A stretch of 64,000 bases of DNA from JAOBAU01 sp034667465 (GTDB lineage: Bacteria > Acidobacteriota > Thermoanaerobaculia > Gp7-AA8). The DNA is taken from NCBI GenBank assembly GCA_034667465.1, contig JAXDJV010000030.1, positions 62,001-126,000 on the forward strand. The letters are read 5' to 3'. A program made the translations under genes and the position numbers. Positions 31,407-39,496 of the stretch are shown one piece after another. Each line of letters opens with the position of its first letter. Position 1 is the first letter of the stretch. Below the pieces are notes generated by a model that saw nothing but the letters and a program-made list of their open reading frames with translations, made no database searches and was not told the DNA's origin.

Positions 31407-33029
31407 TCAGACGTGAAGCTGCACGTCCTGAAAGCTGAAGAGAATCCACCACTCCCTGTTCTCGACCTTCATCTGCTCCGCGGCTGTAGTCGCCACCGCG
31501 CGGAGCTCCTGCTCGTTTCTCGCTCTCTTCATCGATTCAGCGGTTCCTCGCAGCATCTCGTGCATGCGCGCTGAACGGGCGGCGATTCGCTCGAACTCGA
31601 GCTGTGTCATGACGGCGTGAATCGCTCCGGCCCAGACGGGAAGCGCCAGCGCCATCAGCGTGATCCACGGCGCGCCGTCGACCGTCCATCCCCACAGACG
31701 GAGGTGATGGCCGATCTCCTGTTCGTGAAGGAGCGCCATGATCAGCGTCAGGCTGAAGAGAAGGCCGCTCGCGACGTGACGGTGCTTCGCTTTCGCATGG
31801 TTGCGGTGCGCGTTGACTTTGTGAAATGCAATCTGCCTGTCGAGCCACGCGCGAGCCATGAAATCGCGCAACTGCAGGAACGGACGCTCGCCAAGCCGGG
31901 CCGCGGCGGTGACGCCGAGGAAATCGATTGCTTTGCGCGGCCACTCTTCCGGCCCGCGGTAGAACGGAAGAGGATCGTCACCACGCACCTCGTGCGGAAT
32001 CGCGCCCGCGAGAATCAGGAAGAGTGCGCTGCGCAGTCTTTCCGCGAGATGCCGGTATTCGGTCCACTTGTCGTGCCACGATCGCTGCCGGCTGATCAGC
32101 CAGAGAAAGAAGACGGCGACCATCGCGGCAACTTCGACGACGATCAGCTTCGGCGGCAGTGCGAAGAGGACCTGCACCAGTGCGACGGTGATGCCGAACG
32201 CCGCGATGCCGGGAATCGCCCTGGCCGCGAAATAGTGCCGCTGCTGGTAGTGCACGGCGAGCTGATCGGCCCTCGCGTACTCGTCGATGATCGGCTCGAG
32301 TACATCCTCGATCGACTCGAAAGGAAAACCGGCCGATCGCGCGTCGGCCAACAGCTCGTCGCGGAACTCCTGCTGATGCGCTTTGTGCTGCTCGATCTCG
32401 ACAGTCTCACCGCAGTACGCCGCCTGCTGTGCGTATCGCCGTGATATCGACGCTTTTTTTCGGGGGAAGCGATTGAAGGCGACATCTCCATTCGCGGCGA
32501 TCCGGCGAATGATGCGGGGAGGAGCGCCCGGCTGTGTTGGATTGATCCAGAGGACGACGCGGCCGAGCTTCAGTGCCAGGCCGATGATCTCCGCGGTTCC
32601 ACCGGGTCCGGCCGCGGGCTTTCCATCCCATACCGCGATGACGATCTCACTCTCTTTGATCACCAGTTCGCCCGCGCGGCGATAGCGATCCTCGCGCGTG
32701 CCGTCATCATCGGGAAGCGCGAGGACCATCGCGTTCTTTGCGAAGAGCCGGTCGAACTCTTTCCGATCGTCATCCTCTTCAAAGTCGTTCCGGTAGTCGC
32801 TCAGCTCGAGCGGCAGCACGACCTCGAGACGTCCCGCGTAGTTGTCGAGAATCGCTGCGGCCACCTCGCGATCGGCGCCTCGGGCAAGCGGGGAGATCAC
32901 GGTCCACGTCAGCGGAGCGCAACCATCGTGCGTCAGCGTTCGCGCGATGCGATCGATCAACTGCCGGATGGCCTGCCGTGTCGCCTCCGGATTGCTGAAC
33001 GACCGATGGCCGGTCACGCCGACGCGCAA
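31407..33029 (-). CDS. SLOG-type nucleotide-sensor fused to SLATT/DUF4231 transmembrane effector
   Basis: A 540-residue protein. The N-terminus (VGVTGHRSF, then WTVISPLARGADREVA, then VIAVWDGKPAAGPGGTAEI) fits a Rossmannoid SLOG domain to about residue 165. Two membrane helices (about 270-290 and 294-313) are followed by WTEYRHLAERLRSALF, the recurring motif of SLATT/DUF4231 membrane effectors. A second helix pair follows (GLLFSLTLIMALLH, then WITLMALALPVWAG). SLOG and SLATT domains were proposed from comparative genomics to sense nucleotides and form pores in conflict systems. The start is TTG, with no in-frame ATG before the upstream stop. The pair lies against the strand of the translation operon. 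Confidence 0.78.
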   Translation of the reverse strand: MRVGVTGHRSFSNPEATRQAIRQLIDRIARTLTHDGCAPLTWTVISPLARGADREVAAAILDNYAGRLEVVLPLELSDYRNDFEEDDDRKEFDRLFAKNAMVLALPDDDGTREDRYRRAGELVIKESEIVIAVWDGKPAAGPGGTAEIIGLALKLGRVVLWINPTQPGAPPRIIRRIAANGDVAFNRFPRKKASISRRYAQQAAYCGETVEIEQHKAHQQEFRDELLADARSAGFPFESIEDVLEPIIDEYARADQLAVHYQQRHYFAARAIPGIAAFGITVALVQVLFALPPKLIVVEVAAMVAVFFLWLISRQRSWHDKWTEYRHLAERLRSALFLILAGAIPHEVRGDDPLPFYRGPEEWPRKAIDFLGVTAAARLGERPFLQLRDFMARAWLDRQIAFHKVNAHRNHAKAKHRHVASGLLFSLTLIMALLHEQEIGHHLRLWGWTVDGAPWITLMALALPVWAGAIHAVMTQLEFERIAARSARMHEMLRGTAESMKRARNEQELRAVATTAAEQMKVENREWWILFSFQDVQLHV

Positions 33030-33201
33030 TTCATAGGACAGCGCCGACCGCCGCTTTGCGGGATCCGGAGTCTCAACGTGATTGTTTTGGATTTGTGAAT
33101 GTTACACGGCCTGACGGCTGTCGGTAAATAAAGCGAGACGCTCCGTCGAAAAGAAGGGGAAGCAGAGACGAACATAAGCGGTTTATGCTGAGCAACGCCG
33201 C

Positions 33202-33594
33202 ATGAAACAAACACGCAGAACAGCACAGGTAGGCCAGTCGATCCGCGACGCTCTCGTCGAGGTGCTGCGCCGCGACCTCAAAGACCTTTCGCTCGGACTC
33301 GTCTCGATCAACAGCGTCGACGTCAGTCCCGACCTTCACTTCGCGCGCGTCTTCATCACCGGCTTCAAGGAAGAAGAAGCGATCGCGGCGGTCGAACAGC
33401 TGCAGCAGCGAAAGGGACGCATCCGCTCGATGCTCGGGCAGCGCATCCATCTTCGCTACACTCCCGAGCTCGACTTCCGCTACGACGAAACCGCGATGCG
33501 CGCCAGCCGCATCGAATCGATCCTTCAGCAGGTCATCCCGAAAGAAACGAATGACGACGACACCACAGCAAACGACGACGAACGAGAGTCCTGA
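33202..33594 (+). CDS. rbfA: Ribosome-binding factor A
   Basis: A 130-residue protein of the KH-like RbfA fold: RRTAQVGQSIRDALVEVLRRD, then LVSINSVDVSPDLHFARVFI, then ending RIESILQQVIP. It is needed for 16S 5' end maturation and cold adaptation. It would normally follow DUF503 directly; here a 3-kb opposite-strand pair separates them. Its end overlaps the nrnA start by 44 bp. Confidence 0.93.
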   Translation: MKQTRRTAQVGQSIRDALVEVLRRDLKDLSLGLVSINSVDVSPDLHFARVFITGFKEEEAIAAVEQLQQRKGRIRSMLGQRIHLRYTPELDFRYDETAMRASRIESILQQVIPKETNDDDTTANDDERES

Positions 33595-34552
33595 CGCCGC
33601 CGCGGCGGAAGTCGCGCAGCGCATTCGCGACGGTCACAATTTCCTGATCACCTCGCATCGCAATCCCGATGGCGACGCTCTCGGCAGCGGCATCGCGCTG
33701 CAGGGTCTGATCCGCAAAATGGGGAAGGAAGCGCGCGTGATCGTGCGCGACGGTTTCGCGAAGCCGCTGCACAACATCCCCGGCGCGAACGAGGTCACGG
33801 TCGCCGATCTGCTGCCGCACGATTACCCGCGCGCGTACGACGCCATCTTCACGATGGAGTGTCCCGAGGTCGAGCGCACCGGTTACGAAGTTCTCCCTGG
33901 ACCGGCCATCAACATCGATCATCACCTCGGCAACACGATGTACGGCGAGGTGAACTACCTCGACGTCGAAGCGCCGTCGGTCGGCGAAATGGTGATGCAG
34001 CTCAATCGCAATTATCTCGGACTGCCTCTCGATCGCGACATCGCCACGGCGATGTACGTCTCGCTCGCCACCGACACCGGATTCTTTCGCTATCACAACA
34101 CCACGCTGCGCGCATTCGAAGCAGCGAACGAACTGGTGCGCGCCGGCGTCGTGCCCGGCGATGTTTCGCTCTGGATCAACGAGAGTGTCACCGCCGGCTC
34201 GATCAAACTCCTCGGCCTCTGCCTCAACACGCTCGAACTGCGCGCCGGTGGAAAGATCGCCACGATCACGCTGCCGCGCCGCTTCTTCGATGAAGCAGGC
34301 GCGTCGTCGGAAGACACCGAAGGAATCGTCAACTACGGACGGATGATCGACGGCGTCGTGATCTCGGCGTTGCTCAAAGAAGCCGGCGATCAGACACGCG
34401 TGTCGCTGCGTGCGAAGCCCGGCTATGACGTGCAGGCGATCGCCGCGATGTTCGGCGGCGGCGGTCACAAAGCGGCGAGTGGCTGCTCGATTCCGCTCCC
34501 GCTCGACCAGGCGAAAGCGAAGTTGTTGCCGTTGTTGGACGCGATTGTTTAG
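33551..34552 (+). CDS. nrnA: DHH/DHHA1 nanoRNase / pAp phosphatase
   Basis: A 333-residue phosphoesterase. The DHH-type motifs are clear: SHRNPDGDALGSG (motif I, near residue 36), the diagnostic NIDHHLGN motif, DTGFFRY, and the C-terminal DHHA1 signature GGGGHKAASG. The family degrades 2-5 nt RNAs and pAp. It follows rbfA with overlapping frames, as in other genomes with rbfA-nrnA-truB. It ends three bases from the convergent kinase gene. The ATG at 33551 is the first; later starts cannot be excluded. Confidence 0.93.
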   Translation: MTTTPQQTTTNESPDAAAAEVAQRIRDGHNFLITSHRNPDGDALGSGIALQGLIRKMGKEARVIVRDGFAKPLHNIPGANEVTVADLLPHDYPRAYDAIFTMECPEVERTGYEVLPGPAINIDHHLGNTMYGEVNYLDVEAPSVGEMVMQLNRNYLGLPLDRDIATAMYVSLATDTGFFRYHNTTLRAFEAANELVRAGVVPGDVSLWINESVTAGSIKLLGLCLNTLELRAGGKIATITLPRRFFDEAGASSEDTEGIVNYGRMIDGVVISALLKEAGDQTRVSLRAKPGYDVQAIAAMFGGGGHKAASGCSIPLPLDQAKAKLLPLLDAIV

Positions 34553-34554
34553 CG

Positions 34555-37197
34555 CTACGGCGTAACCACGGAGATCGGCGCGGCTGGCAGCAGCGGATCG
34601 ATCGCGGCGATGATGAATCGCTGGCCGTCGCTCGTCACGTCATACGACTGCGACACCGCCAGATAGCCGACGCCGATTCCACTGTCGAACAACGTTTGCG
34701 GCGCTGCGGCGTCGAACGCCCCGCCGGGACGGATCGCCACCGCGCGCAGGCGGCGATCTTCGCCGACGTAGAAAAGTTCCTTCCCGTCTCGGCGCCAGCG
34801 CGGCTGTTCGCCGCCGCCTGACGACACCTGCCACTTCGCGCCGCTCGCCGGAAAGCGCTGCACATACACCTCCGGACGTCCCGATTCATCCGACGCGTAC
34901 GCGACCCATTTCCCGTCCGGCGAGAACTGCGCCTGCGACTCCTCGGTCGGTCCGCTGATGAACGGAATCGCCTTCGTAACGTCCGCGAGCGGCAGTGCGC
35001 CGATGTCGTGTCCGTTGCGATCGTCGTCGCGCTGGAAGAGGATGAACTGTCCGTCCGGCGACCAGCTCTGCGCGTATTGCGAATACTCCGGCTTGCGCGT
35101 GATCGGCTCTTCTTCGCCCGCGCCGCTGGCCGGTTTGCGCCTCAGCGTATCGACGCCAATTTCGTCATCGCTGAACGCCACCTGCGCGCTGTCGGGCGAC
35201 CAGATCGGCGAGTACTGATTGCTGCGCGAGAAGGTGAAACGTCGCGGCACTCCTTCGCTCGCGCCGCAGAGCGAAATGTGGTTCAGCCCTTCGTCGGGAT
35301 AGAACGCGCCGAACGCGACGCGCGCACCGTCAGGTGAAAGCGACACGCCCTCGTATTCGCCGGGATCGCCGATCGTCGACAACAGCCGCCCGGTTCTGTC
35401 GTACCACGCCACGCGCATTCGCAGCGTCGCGTCGCGGCGGAACGCAACCGTTCCGTCGTTCGCGGCGGAAAGCGGCACCCAGCCGCGATCCCTGAAGAAG
35501 ACGATCTTGTCGGCGATGACGATCGGCTCGCCGCTCACTTCGAACTTGCGCGCGTCGAACGCCTGCCGCACGAGGACGTGCTCGCGCACGTGATAGATCC
35601 GGTCGGGTGCGCCGAAGGCGATGCTGGTCGTCGACGTCAGCACGCGCTTCAGTTCATTCGTCTTTGTCGAACCGACCCAGACGCCTTCTTCCGCCGGATC
35701 GCTGCTCTGCGCGACGAAGAGGAAGTGCTCGCCGTCGGGAAGTGCGACCGGCCAGCGATGCGAGCGCGTACGCGGAGTGAATCGCGTCACCTGCGTCAGC
35801 AATCCGCCGCCCGCCGCCACGCGCATCAGTGGTCCGGCCGGCGAAGGCGCGAAGATGATCGTGTCGCCGCTCCACGTTCCACCGCGCGCGGTCGGCGCTT
35901 CGCAGATCGTCTCCGCCGGTCCGCCCGGCAATGCGATGCGTTTCAGTTTTCCTTCGGCGAAGAACGCGATCGAGCGGCTGTCGGGCGACCAGAACGGATA
36001 CTCGGCGCCTTCCGTCGAGTCGAGCCGTCGCGGCTCTTCATCCTCGAGCGCGCGAAGCCAGAGAAACGAACGGCCGTCCGGAGTCGTCGCCGCGAAGACG
36101 AGTTGTCGTCCGTCGGGAGAGAGCGCGAATCCGCCCCCTTCACCGAGCGACACGAACGCCGCGCCGGCCGGCGGTGGAACGGTGAAGCGATACGAGCGCG
36201 ACTCGCCGCGCGGGCGGAAGTACCAGCCCGCAAGCGCGATCAGGGCGATCGCAGCGACGATCGCGATCGGCCACATCGGCAGCTTCCGTTCCGTTCGCGC
36301 GTGTTGCGTGACCGGCGCTGGAAAGATGCGATCGGTGCGATCGTTGAGCATCGTCAGCGCGAGCTTCACGTCGTGCGCTGACTGAAAGCGATCGTTCGGA
36401 TCTTTCGCAAGACACGTCTGGATCACCTGTTCGAGACCGCGCGGCGTGATCGGACGCAGACGCGTCGGCGCCGTCGGCGTCTCGCGCATGATCGCGGCGA
36501 TGAGACTGGCGTTCGAGCTGGCGTTGAATGCGCGAACGCCGGTCGCCATCTCATAGACGATTGCGCCGAAAGAAAAAATATCGGTGCGCGCGTCGACTTC
36601 CTTCGTCTCGAGTTGCTCGGGCGACATGTACGGGATCGTGCCGAGGAGCATGCCGGCGGTCGTGATCGCGGCGTGACGCTGGGTCGTTTGATCGGTGTCG
36701 CCGATGAGCGGCGGCGTTCCTTTCGTCCACTTGGCGAGACCGAAATCGAGCAGCTTCGCGCCGGAGCGGGTGAGGACGACGTTGCCCGGTTTGAGGTCGC
36801 GATGAATGATGCCGAGGCGGTGAGCCTTGTCGAGCGCGTCAGCGATCTCGATTGAGAAACGGATCACGTCGTCGAGCGGCATCGCGCCGTGCGTGAGCCG
36901 CTCCGCGAGCGTGTCGCCCTCGAGATACTCCATGACGAGATACTCGCGATCGTCCTGCTGCCCGATGTCGTACAGCGTGCAGATATTCGGATGCGACAGC
37001 GCGGAGATCGCGCGCGCCTCGCGCTCGAAACGGCGTCGCAGCTCGACGTCGGCGTAGAGCGCTTCCGGCAGGAACTTCAGCGCGACGATGCGGTCGAGAC
37101 GCGTGTCTCGCGCCTTGTACACCTCGCCCATCCCACCCTCCGCGAGCGGGGAGACGATCTCATACGGTCCGAAACGCGAGCCGGCAGTGAGTGGCAA
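34555..37197 (-). CDS. Transmembrane Ser/Thr protein kinase with TolB/PD40 beta-propeller
   Basis: An 880-residue receptor-type kinase. The kinase domain (about 10-275) has the glycine loop (LAEGGMGEVYKA), catalytic Lys41 (VALKFL), HRDLKPGNV, DFGLAKW and APE-like GTIPYMSPEQ motifs. One membrane helix (about 308-328, LPMWPIAIVAAIALIALAGWYF) leads to WD40/PD40 repeats with recurring SPDG units, such as LSPDGRQLVFAA and WSPDGQFILF, forming a propeller outside the cytoplasm. This architecture is abundant in Acidobacteriota. Ligand and substrates are unknown. It diverges from truB, with 32 bp between the starts. Confidence 0.95.
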   Translation of the reverse strand: MPLTAGSRFGPYEIVSPLAEGGMGEVYKARDTRLDRIVALKFLPEALYADVELRRRFEREARAISALSHPNICTLYDIGQQDDREYLVMEYLEGDTLAERLTHGAMPLDDVIRFSIEIADALDKAHRLGIIHRDLKPGNVVLTRSGAKLLDFGLAKWTKGTPPLIGDTDQTTQRHAAITTAGMLLGTIPYMSPEQLETKEVDARTDIFSFGAIVYEMATGVRAFNASSNASLIAAIMRETPTAPTRLRPITPRGLEQVIQTCLAKDPNDRFQSAHDVKLALTMLNDRTDRIFPAPVTQHARTERKLPMWPIAIVAAIALIALAGWYFRPRGESRSYRFTVPPPAGAAFVSLGEGGGFALSPDGRQLVFAATTPDGRSFLWLRALEDEEPRRLDSTEGAEYPFWSPDSRSIAFFAEGKLKRIALPGGPAETICEAPTARGGTWSGDTIIFAPSPAGPLMRVAAGGGLLTQVTRFTPRTRSHRWPVALPDGEHFLFVAQSSDPAEEGVWVGSTKTNELKRVLTSTTSIAFGAPDRIYHVREHVLVRQAFDARKFEVSGEPIVIADKIVFFRDRGWVPLSAANDGTVAFRRDATLRMRVAWYDRTGRLLSTIGDPGEYEGVSLSPDGARVAFGAFYPDEGLNHISLCGASEGVPRRFTFSRSNQYSPIWSPDSAQVAFSDDEIGVDTLRRKPASGAGEEEPITRKPEYSQYAQSWSPDGQFILFQRDDDRNGHDIGALPLADVTKAIPFISGPTEESQAQFSPDGKWVAYASDESGRPEVYVQRFPASGAKWQVSSGGGEQPRWRRDGKELFYVGEDRRLRAVAIRPGGAFDAAAPQTLFDSGIGVGYLAVSQSYDVTSDGQRFIIAAIDPLLPAAPISVVTP

Positions 37198-37229
37198 GTG
37201 AAAGAAGGATACATCGGCGGAGCGCGAGC

Positions 37230-38183
37230 ATGGACTATGCTGTCGCGTCGATGAACCAACCGGAAAAGAAGGGTGTCGACGGCGTGCTGCTCGTCGACAA
37301 AATCACAGGCATCACCTCCCACGATGTCGTCGAGAAGTTCCGCCGCCGCGCGAACATCAAGAAGGTCGGACACACCGGCACGCTCGACCCGCTCGCCACC
37401 GGCCTGCTCGTCCTCTGCGTCGGCAAAGCGACGCGCCTGCAGGCGTATCTGATGGGGATGGAGAAGACGTACGAAGGGACGATCCAGTTCGGCTGGGCGA
37501 CCGATTCGTATGACGCCGCCGGCACGCCTGCCGGCGAGACCAACGAGGTCAACGTCGAGCAGATCGACTTCGAGCCGCTCGTCGCGCAGTTCCGCGGCGA
37601 GCTGCAGCAGATGCCGCCGCAGTTCTCCGCGAAGAAAGTGCAGGGCGTTCGCGCATACGAGCTCGCGCGCAAAGGCGAAGTGGCCGCGCTCACGCCGAAG
37701 AAAGTGACCGTGTACGAATTCGAGCTGACGAAGATCTCCGGCTCGACCGTCGACTTCCGCATCCGCTCATCGGCCGGCACCTACGTTCGCTCGCTCGCTC
37801 ACGACCTCGGCGCCGCCGCAGGAGTCCCGGCGCATTTGAAATCGCTGCGCCGGACGGCGATCGGAAACTTCCGCGTCGAGAATGCGATTGCCTTCGATCA
37901 GCTCGAAGCGCTGCCTCCCGAGCAGGTCGTCGTCGCGCCGCAGTTCCAGTCGTTGTCCGATATCGATCTGCCGATCGAGAAGCTCCGCATCGACTGGGGC
38001 CAGCAGGGGAAACTGATGCGCGGCCAGGCGATCATCATGTCGCCGGGAACTGTGCTGAAGAAAGATGACCTCATCGCGCTCGGCAACCCGCACGATCAGC
38101 TGATTGCGATTGGCGAAGTGATCAACGTGCTGCGCGAAGGCGGACCGGTCGAAGTGAAGCCGAAGGTCGTACTGGCGGGGTAG
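37230..38183 (+). CDS. truB: tRNA pseudouridine(55) synthase TruB
   Basis: A 317-residue enzyme. The catalytic block is KKVGHTGTLDPLATGLLVLCVGKATR, written over about residues 41-66, with Asp in LDP. YEGTIQFGWATDSYDAAG and QMPPQFSAKKVQGVRAYELAR are also canonical. A C-terminal PUA-like region (MRGQAIIMSPG) ends it. It makes pseudouridine 55 in the T loop of tRNA. ATG 37230 has GGAG seven bases upstream; ATG 37251 is the alternative and lacks one. It belongs to the rbfA-nrnA-truB-rpsO-pnp series. Confidence 0.95.
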   Translation: MDYAVASMNQPEKKGVDGVLLVDKITGITSHDVVEKFRRRANIKKVGHTGTLDPLATGLLVLCVGKATRLQAYLMGMEKTYEGTIQFGWATDSYDAAGTPAGETNEVNVEQIDFEPLVAQFRGELQQMPPQFSAKKVQGVRAYELARKGEVAALTPKKVTVYEFELTKISGSTVDFRIRSSAGTYVRSLAHDLGAAAGVPAHLKSLRRTAIGNFRVENAIAFDQLEALPPEQVVVAPQFQSLSDIDLPIEKLRIDWGQQGKLMRGQAIIMSPGTVLKKDDLIALGNPHDQLIAIGEVINVLREGGPVEVKPKVVLAG

Positions 38184-38185
38184 AG

Positions 38186-38965
38186 GTGGATCCGTCGTTT
38201 CGCGAAGCGGTTGCGGCGATCGACACCGGCGACCTTGCGGCGCTCGAGCGATTACTCGCGGCTCATCCGGAGCTGCTTCGCGATCGCGCCGATTACGGCG
38301 AAGGATATTTTCATCGCCCGTATCTGCTCTGGTTCGTCGCGGGCAATCCGAGTCGCACGGAAAGGCTTGCGCCGAACATCGTCGAGATCGCGCGCGCGAT
38401 CATTGCGAAGAACGTTGAGAACGAGCAGCTCGACTACGCGCTGGAGCTCGTCGCGTCGAGCGCACTCGCGCGCGAATCGGAAGTGCAGCACGACCTCATC
38501 GATCTGCTCGTTGACGCTGGAGCGAGTCCCGACTGCACGCTGACCGCGATCATGTATCGCGAGCTCGCCGCCGCCGAGCAGCTCCTCGCACGCGGCGCGC
38601 GACTGACGCTGCCGACTGCGATCGCCACGCGACGGGTCACCGCGGAGCTGCTTGATGCTGCCGACGCCGACGAGCGCGCCGTCGCCTTTGCGACCGCCGC
38701 GTTCTACGGCGACGCCGCGACGCTGACGGCGCTTCACGCACGCGGTGCGGACGTCAGCGCGTACAGTCCGCGAACCTTTCATCCGCACGCCACTGCACTT
38801 CATCACGCCGTCGACGGCGCTTCGCTGGACGCCGTCCGCTTCCTCGTCGAAGCGGGTGCCGACCTCACTGCGAAGGACCGCATCTACCACGGCACGCCGG
38901 CCGGCTGGGCCGAGTACCTCGGACGGACGGAGATCGCGGCGTATCTCAGAACGCTCCCGGTTTGA
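38186..38965 (+). CDS. Ankyrin-repeat-like protein
   Basis: A 259-residue soluble protein built from ankyrin-type helical pairs, for example DLAALERLLAAHPELL, then LIDLLVDAGASPD, then LDAVRFLVEAGADL, then GTPAGWAEYLGRTEIAAYL. The start is GTG, two bases after the truB stop, so it is probably co-transcribed. Such proteins mediate protein-protein contacts, and the partner cannot be told. It is not a usual member of this translation operon. Confidence 0.85.
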   Translation: MDPSFREAVAAIDTGDLAALERLLAAHPELLRDRADYGEGYFHRPYLLWFVAGNPSRTERLAPNIVEIARAIIAKNVENEQLDYALELVASSALARESEVQHDLIDLLVDAGASPDCTLTAIMYRELAAAEQLLARGARLTLPTAIATRRVTAELLDAADADERAVAFATAAFYGDAATLTALHARGADVSAYSPRTFHPHATALHHAVDGASLDAVRFLVEAGADLTAKDRIYHGTPAGWAEYLGRTEIAAYLRTLPV

Positions 38966-38995
38966 GCCAGCCTCTTCAAAATGCACGGCTTGGGA

Positions 38996-39024
38996 TTGAT
39001 TTCGCGGTATCCCGCTGTTACCCT
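38996..39024 (+). promoter_or_regulatory. Candidate rpsO promoter
   Basis: TTGATT (38996-39001), a 17-bp spacer and TACCCT (39019-39024), about 60 bp before the rpsO start. The match is moderate. Confidence 0.35.
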
Positions 39025-39085
39025 GTCGCGACTTAAAAGAGCAGACGTGTATCGATTCACCTCTTAACGTTTCAAGGAGAAAGTT

Positions 39086-39355
39086 TTGTCGACAACCAGG
39101 GAACAGAAAACAGGCCTCATAACCCAGTACGCCACTCACGCTGGCGATACCGGTTCCCCAGAGGTGCAGATTGCACTTCTATCGAACCGAATTACCTACC
39201 TGACGGAGCACTTCAAGACCCACGCGAAAGACCATCATTCGCGCCGCGGTCTTCTGAAGCTCGTCGGACGACGCCGCCGCCTTCTGGACTACCTCCGGAA
39301 GATCGATAACGAGCGCTACCGCACGATTATCGAGAAGCTCGGCATCCGCAAGTAA
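39086..39355 (+). CDS. rpsO: 30S ribosomal protein S15
   Basis: An 89-residue protein of standard S15 length, with the signature [20 protein letters not shown] and [21 protein letters not shown], written over adjacent residues. It binds 16S rRNA helices 20-22. The start is TTG with AAGGAG seven bases upstream, an uncommon initiation codon for a ribosomal protein that may limit translation. A strong terminator follows, then pnp, the same pairing as in many bacteria. Confidence 0.97.
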   Translation: MSTTREQKTGLITQYATHAGDTGSPEVQIALLSNRITYLTEHFKTHAKDHHSRRGLLKLVGRRRRLLDYLRKIDNERYRTIIEKLGIRK

Positions 39356-39369
39356 TTCGACTTCAACCT

Positions 39370-39399
39370 CGGGGCGACGGCAACGTCGCCCCGTTTTTT
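39370..39399 (+). terminator. Intrinsic terminator between rpsO and pnp
   Basis: A 10-bp GC-rich stem (CGGGGCGACG with CGTCGCCCCG) closes a GCAA tetraloop and is followed by six T residues. It lies 15 bp after the rpsO stop and would reduce read-through into pnp. Confidence 0.88.
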
Positions 39400-39496
39400 G
39401 TTTCTCTCCCTTCCGGCCGGAACCTCATCAACCGGCCAACCCGCGGACAAATCTACGCGCGCGGCGATGAGTGGCCTCGCGCATCGAAGGAAATCC

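Noticed and set aside
39398..39496. N-terminal extension of PNPase
   Set aside because: It would start within the T-run of the rpsO terminator. PNPase homology begins at ATG 39497, which has its own ribosome site.
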